From contig NZ_JAAABI010000002.1 of the NCBI RefSeq assembly GCF_009903685.1, forward strand, positions 186,001-250,000: 64,000 bases of DNA. Direction: 5' to 3'. The notes below the pieces were generated by a model. It did not search any database and was not told where the DNA came from. It saw only the letters and a program-made list of their open reading frames with translations. How positions within the stretch are numbered: position 1 is the first letter of the stretch; every line of letters begins with the position of its first letter. This document shows positions 63,343 through 64,000 of this stretch, in pieces. The position numbers and the translations under genes are program-made. This DNA comes from Flagellimonas ochracea (GTDB lineage: Bacteria; Bacteroidota; Bacteroidia; Flavobacteriales; Flavobacteriaceae).

Positions 63343-64000
63343 ATGAAGTATAGTATTTTGTTTTTAATCCTATCTTTTGGTTTAGGAATTGTGTGCCAAG
63401 CAAACGGACAAGCCGAAAAGTCCATTCCCTTTGAGGTCATAAAAAACCCCAAACATTTTGATTCCATTAATAAAACGCCAATTGAAGATGGTTATAAACC
63501 TACTTTCTTTTTTTCAGAGAAGACAATCCCAGATGATGAATATTGGATTCGGCTCGATTTCTCCAACGCCATCCCTGATTCATCTTTCAACAATACCTTG
63601 TATTTGAAGATGAACTCCTTCGACTATGGATATTTGTATTATTGGAATGGAACACGGATTTCTAAGAAAACTATAGGCCATTTTGAAGAAAACTCGGCAA
63701 GCAAAAAAATCCCCTTTGAAAACTACTATTCTGAAGTTCAAATAGACATTAAAAATCTAATCAAAAAAAAATATATTTATATAAAGGCAAAGCGTATTAC
63801 CTTCAATGAAAGCATCCAGAATTGGAATTTTAGCTATTCATTCACACCGGCTTATTCAAATTACGACCTAAGTGACTTGAGGAAGCTGGTCCACTATTAC
63901 ATTTTTGCTGGACTATGCCTAGTGATTTGGCTCTCAACTTTGAGTTTTTTCTTCTATTTGAGAAAGTATGAGTTTCTTTTTTATTCGTTTTATATCTTGC
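63343..64000 (+). CDS. 7TMR-DISM receptor, N-terminal part (gene continues past window)
   Basis: The 219 residues present include a signal peptide (MKYSILFLILSFGLGIVCQA) and a 7TMR-DISM extracellular sensor (about 30-175; YWIRLDFSN, YGYLYYWNGTRIS), then the first membrane helix (FAGLCLVIWLSTLSFFFYL). This layout continues in related proteins with seven helices and an output such as a histidine kinase, guanylate cyclase or LuxR/LytTR DNA-binding domain. The ligand is unknown. It is divergent from plsC. Confidence 0.8.
   Translation, partial: MKYSILFLILSFGLGIVCQANGQAEKSIPFEVIKNPKHFDSINKTPIEDGYKPTFFFSEKTIPDDEYWIRLDFSNAIPDSSFNNTLYLKMNSFDYGYLYYWNGTRISKKTIGHFEENSASKKIPFENYYSEVQIDIKNLIKKKYIYIKAKRITFNESIQNWNFSYSFTPAYSNYDLSDLRKLVHYYIFAGLCLVIWLSTLSFFFYLRKYEFLFYSFYIL

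Noticed and set aside
1-64000. CRISPR arrays, tRNA/rRNA genes, insertion sequences, integrative elements
   Set aside because: No regular direct repeats with spacers, no cloverleaf-like or rRNA sequence, and no transposase or integrase frame was seen.

Overview
The window reads as a chromosomal segment of a marine member of the Flavobacteriaceae (Bacteroidota); a genus near Muricauda/Allomuricauda is my guess from protein style, not a search. Supporting signs are a gliding-motility lipoprotein (GldH), a type IX secretion sorting domain on a subtilase, many lipoproteins with SGCS/VSCS-type lipoboxes, Bacteroidota promoters of the form TTG-N19/20-TAnnTTTG, near absence of Shine-Dalgarno sequences, moderate-to-low GC (by eye), and two families of flavobacterial intergenic palindromes. 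I see no rRNA, tRNA, CRISPR array, insertion sequence or prophage block.

Layout. 1-1.85 kb: leftward secreted carbohydrate pair (partial MGH1-like glycoside hydrolase, ThuA protein). 1.9-10.2 kb: an AraC/PchR-type regulator divergent from a haem operon hemA-hemC-hemD-hemE-DUF6973-hemF-DUF4421-hemB. 10.2-21.7 kb: assorted housekeeping and surface genes (CNNM/CBS protein, ogt, PolB-like exonuclease, T9SS subtilase, a frameshifted endonuclease/exonuclease/phosphatase gene, hflX, DUF3078 protein, TIG/cadherin/DUF285 lipoprotein). 21.9-29.5 kb: leftward SUF iron-sulfur operon sufA-sufB-(MBL lipoprotein)-sufC-sufD-sufS-sufE-DUF59-DUF2480 with a clear promoter. 29.6-43 kb: surface propeller lipoproteins, thiL, brnQ, DUF7010 protein, pepP, a large BNR-repeat protein, DUF2721 protein. 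42.2-47.7 kb: aspartoacylase/RimK pair, divergent from sdhCAB. 47.8-50.5 kb: a small accessory-looking locus (orphan Vsr endonuclease, XRE/S24 regulator, small helix-turn-helix-like protein, two matching operator palindromes), a GNAT gene and a 35-residue peptide gene. 50.5-57 kb: scoAB, PBP1A, gldH, ricT-like gene, trhO. 57.3-64 kb: recA, a lipoprotein, an ECF sigma factor with a double-membrane-spanning anti-sigma/beta-barrel protein, a GAF-histidine-kinase-like protein with degenerate ATPase motifs, plsC, and a partial 7TMR-DISM receptor.

How it fits together. Haem synthesis, Fe-S assembly and succinate dehydrogenase (which needs both haem and Fe-S) lie within 45 kb; the hemA and suf upstream regions share the half-site TTTAGAAT, which hints at common iron- or redox-responsive control (inference). 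The most notable candidates for under-described biology are the Vsr/XRE-S24/helix-turn-helix locus with its paired operators, the trans-envelope anti-sigma protein, the degenerate GAF kinase, and the 35-residue peptide gene with its own promoter and terminator.
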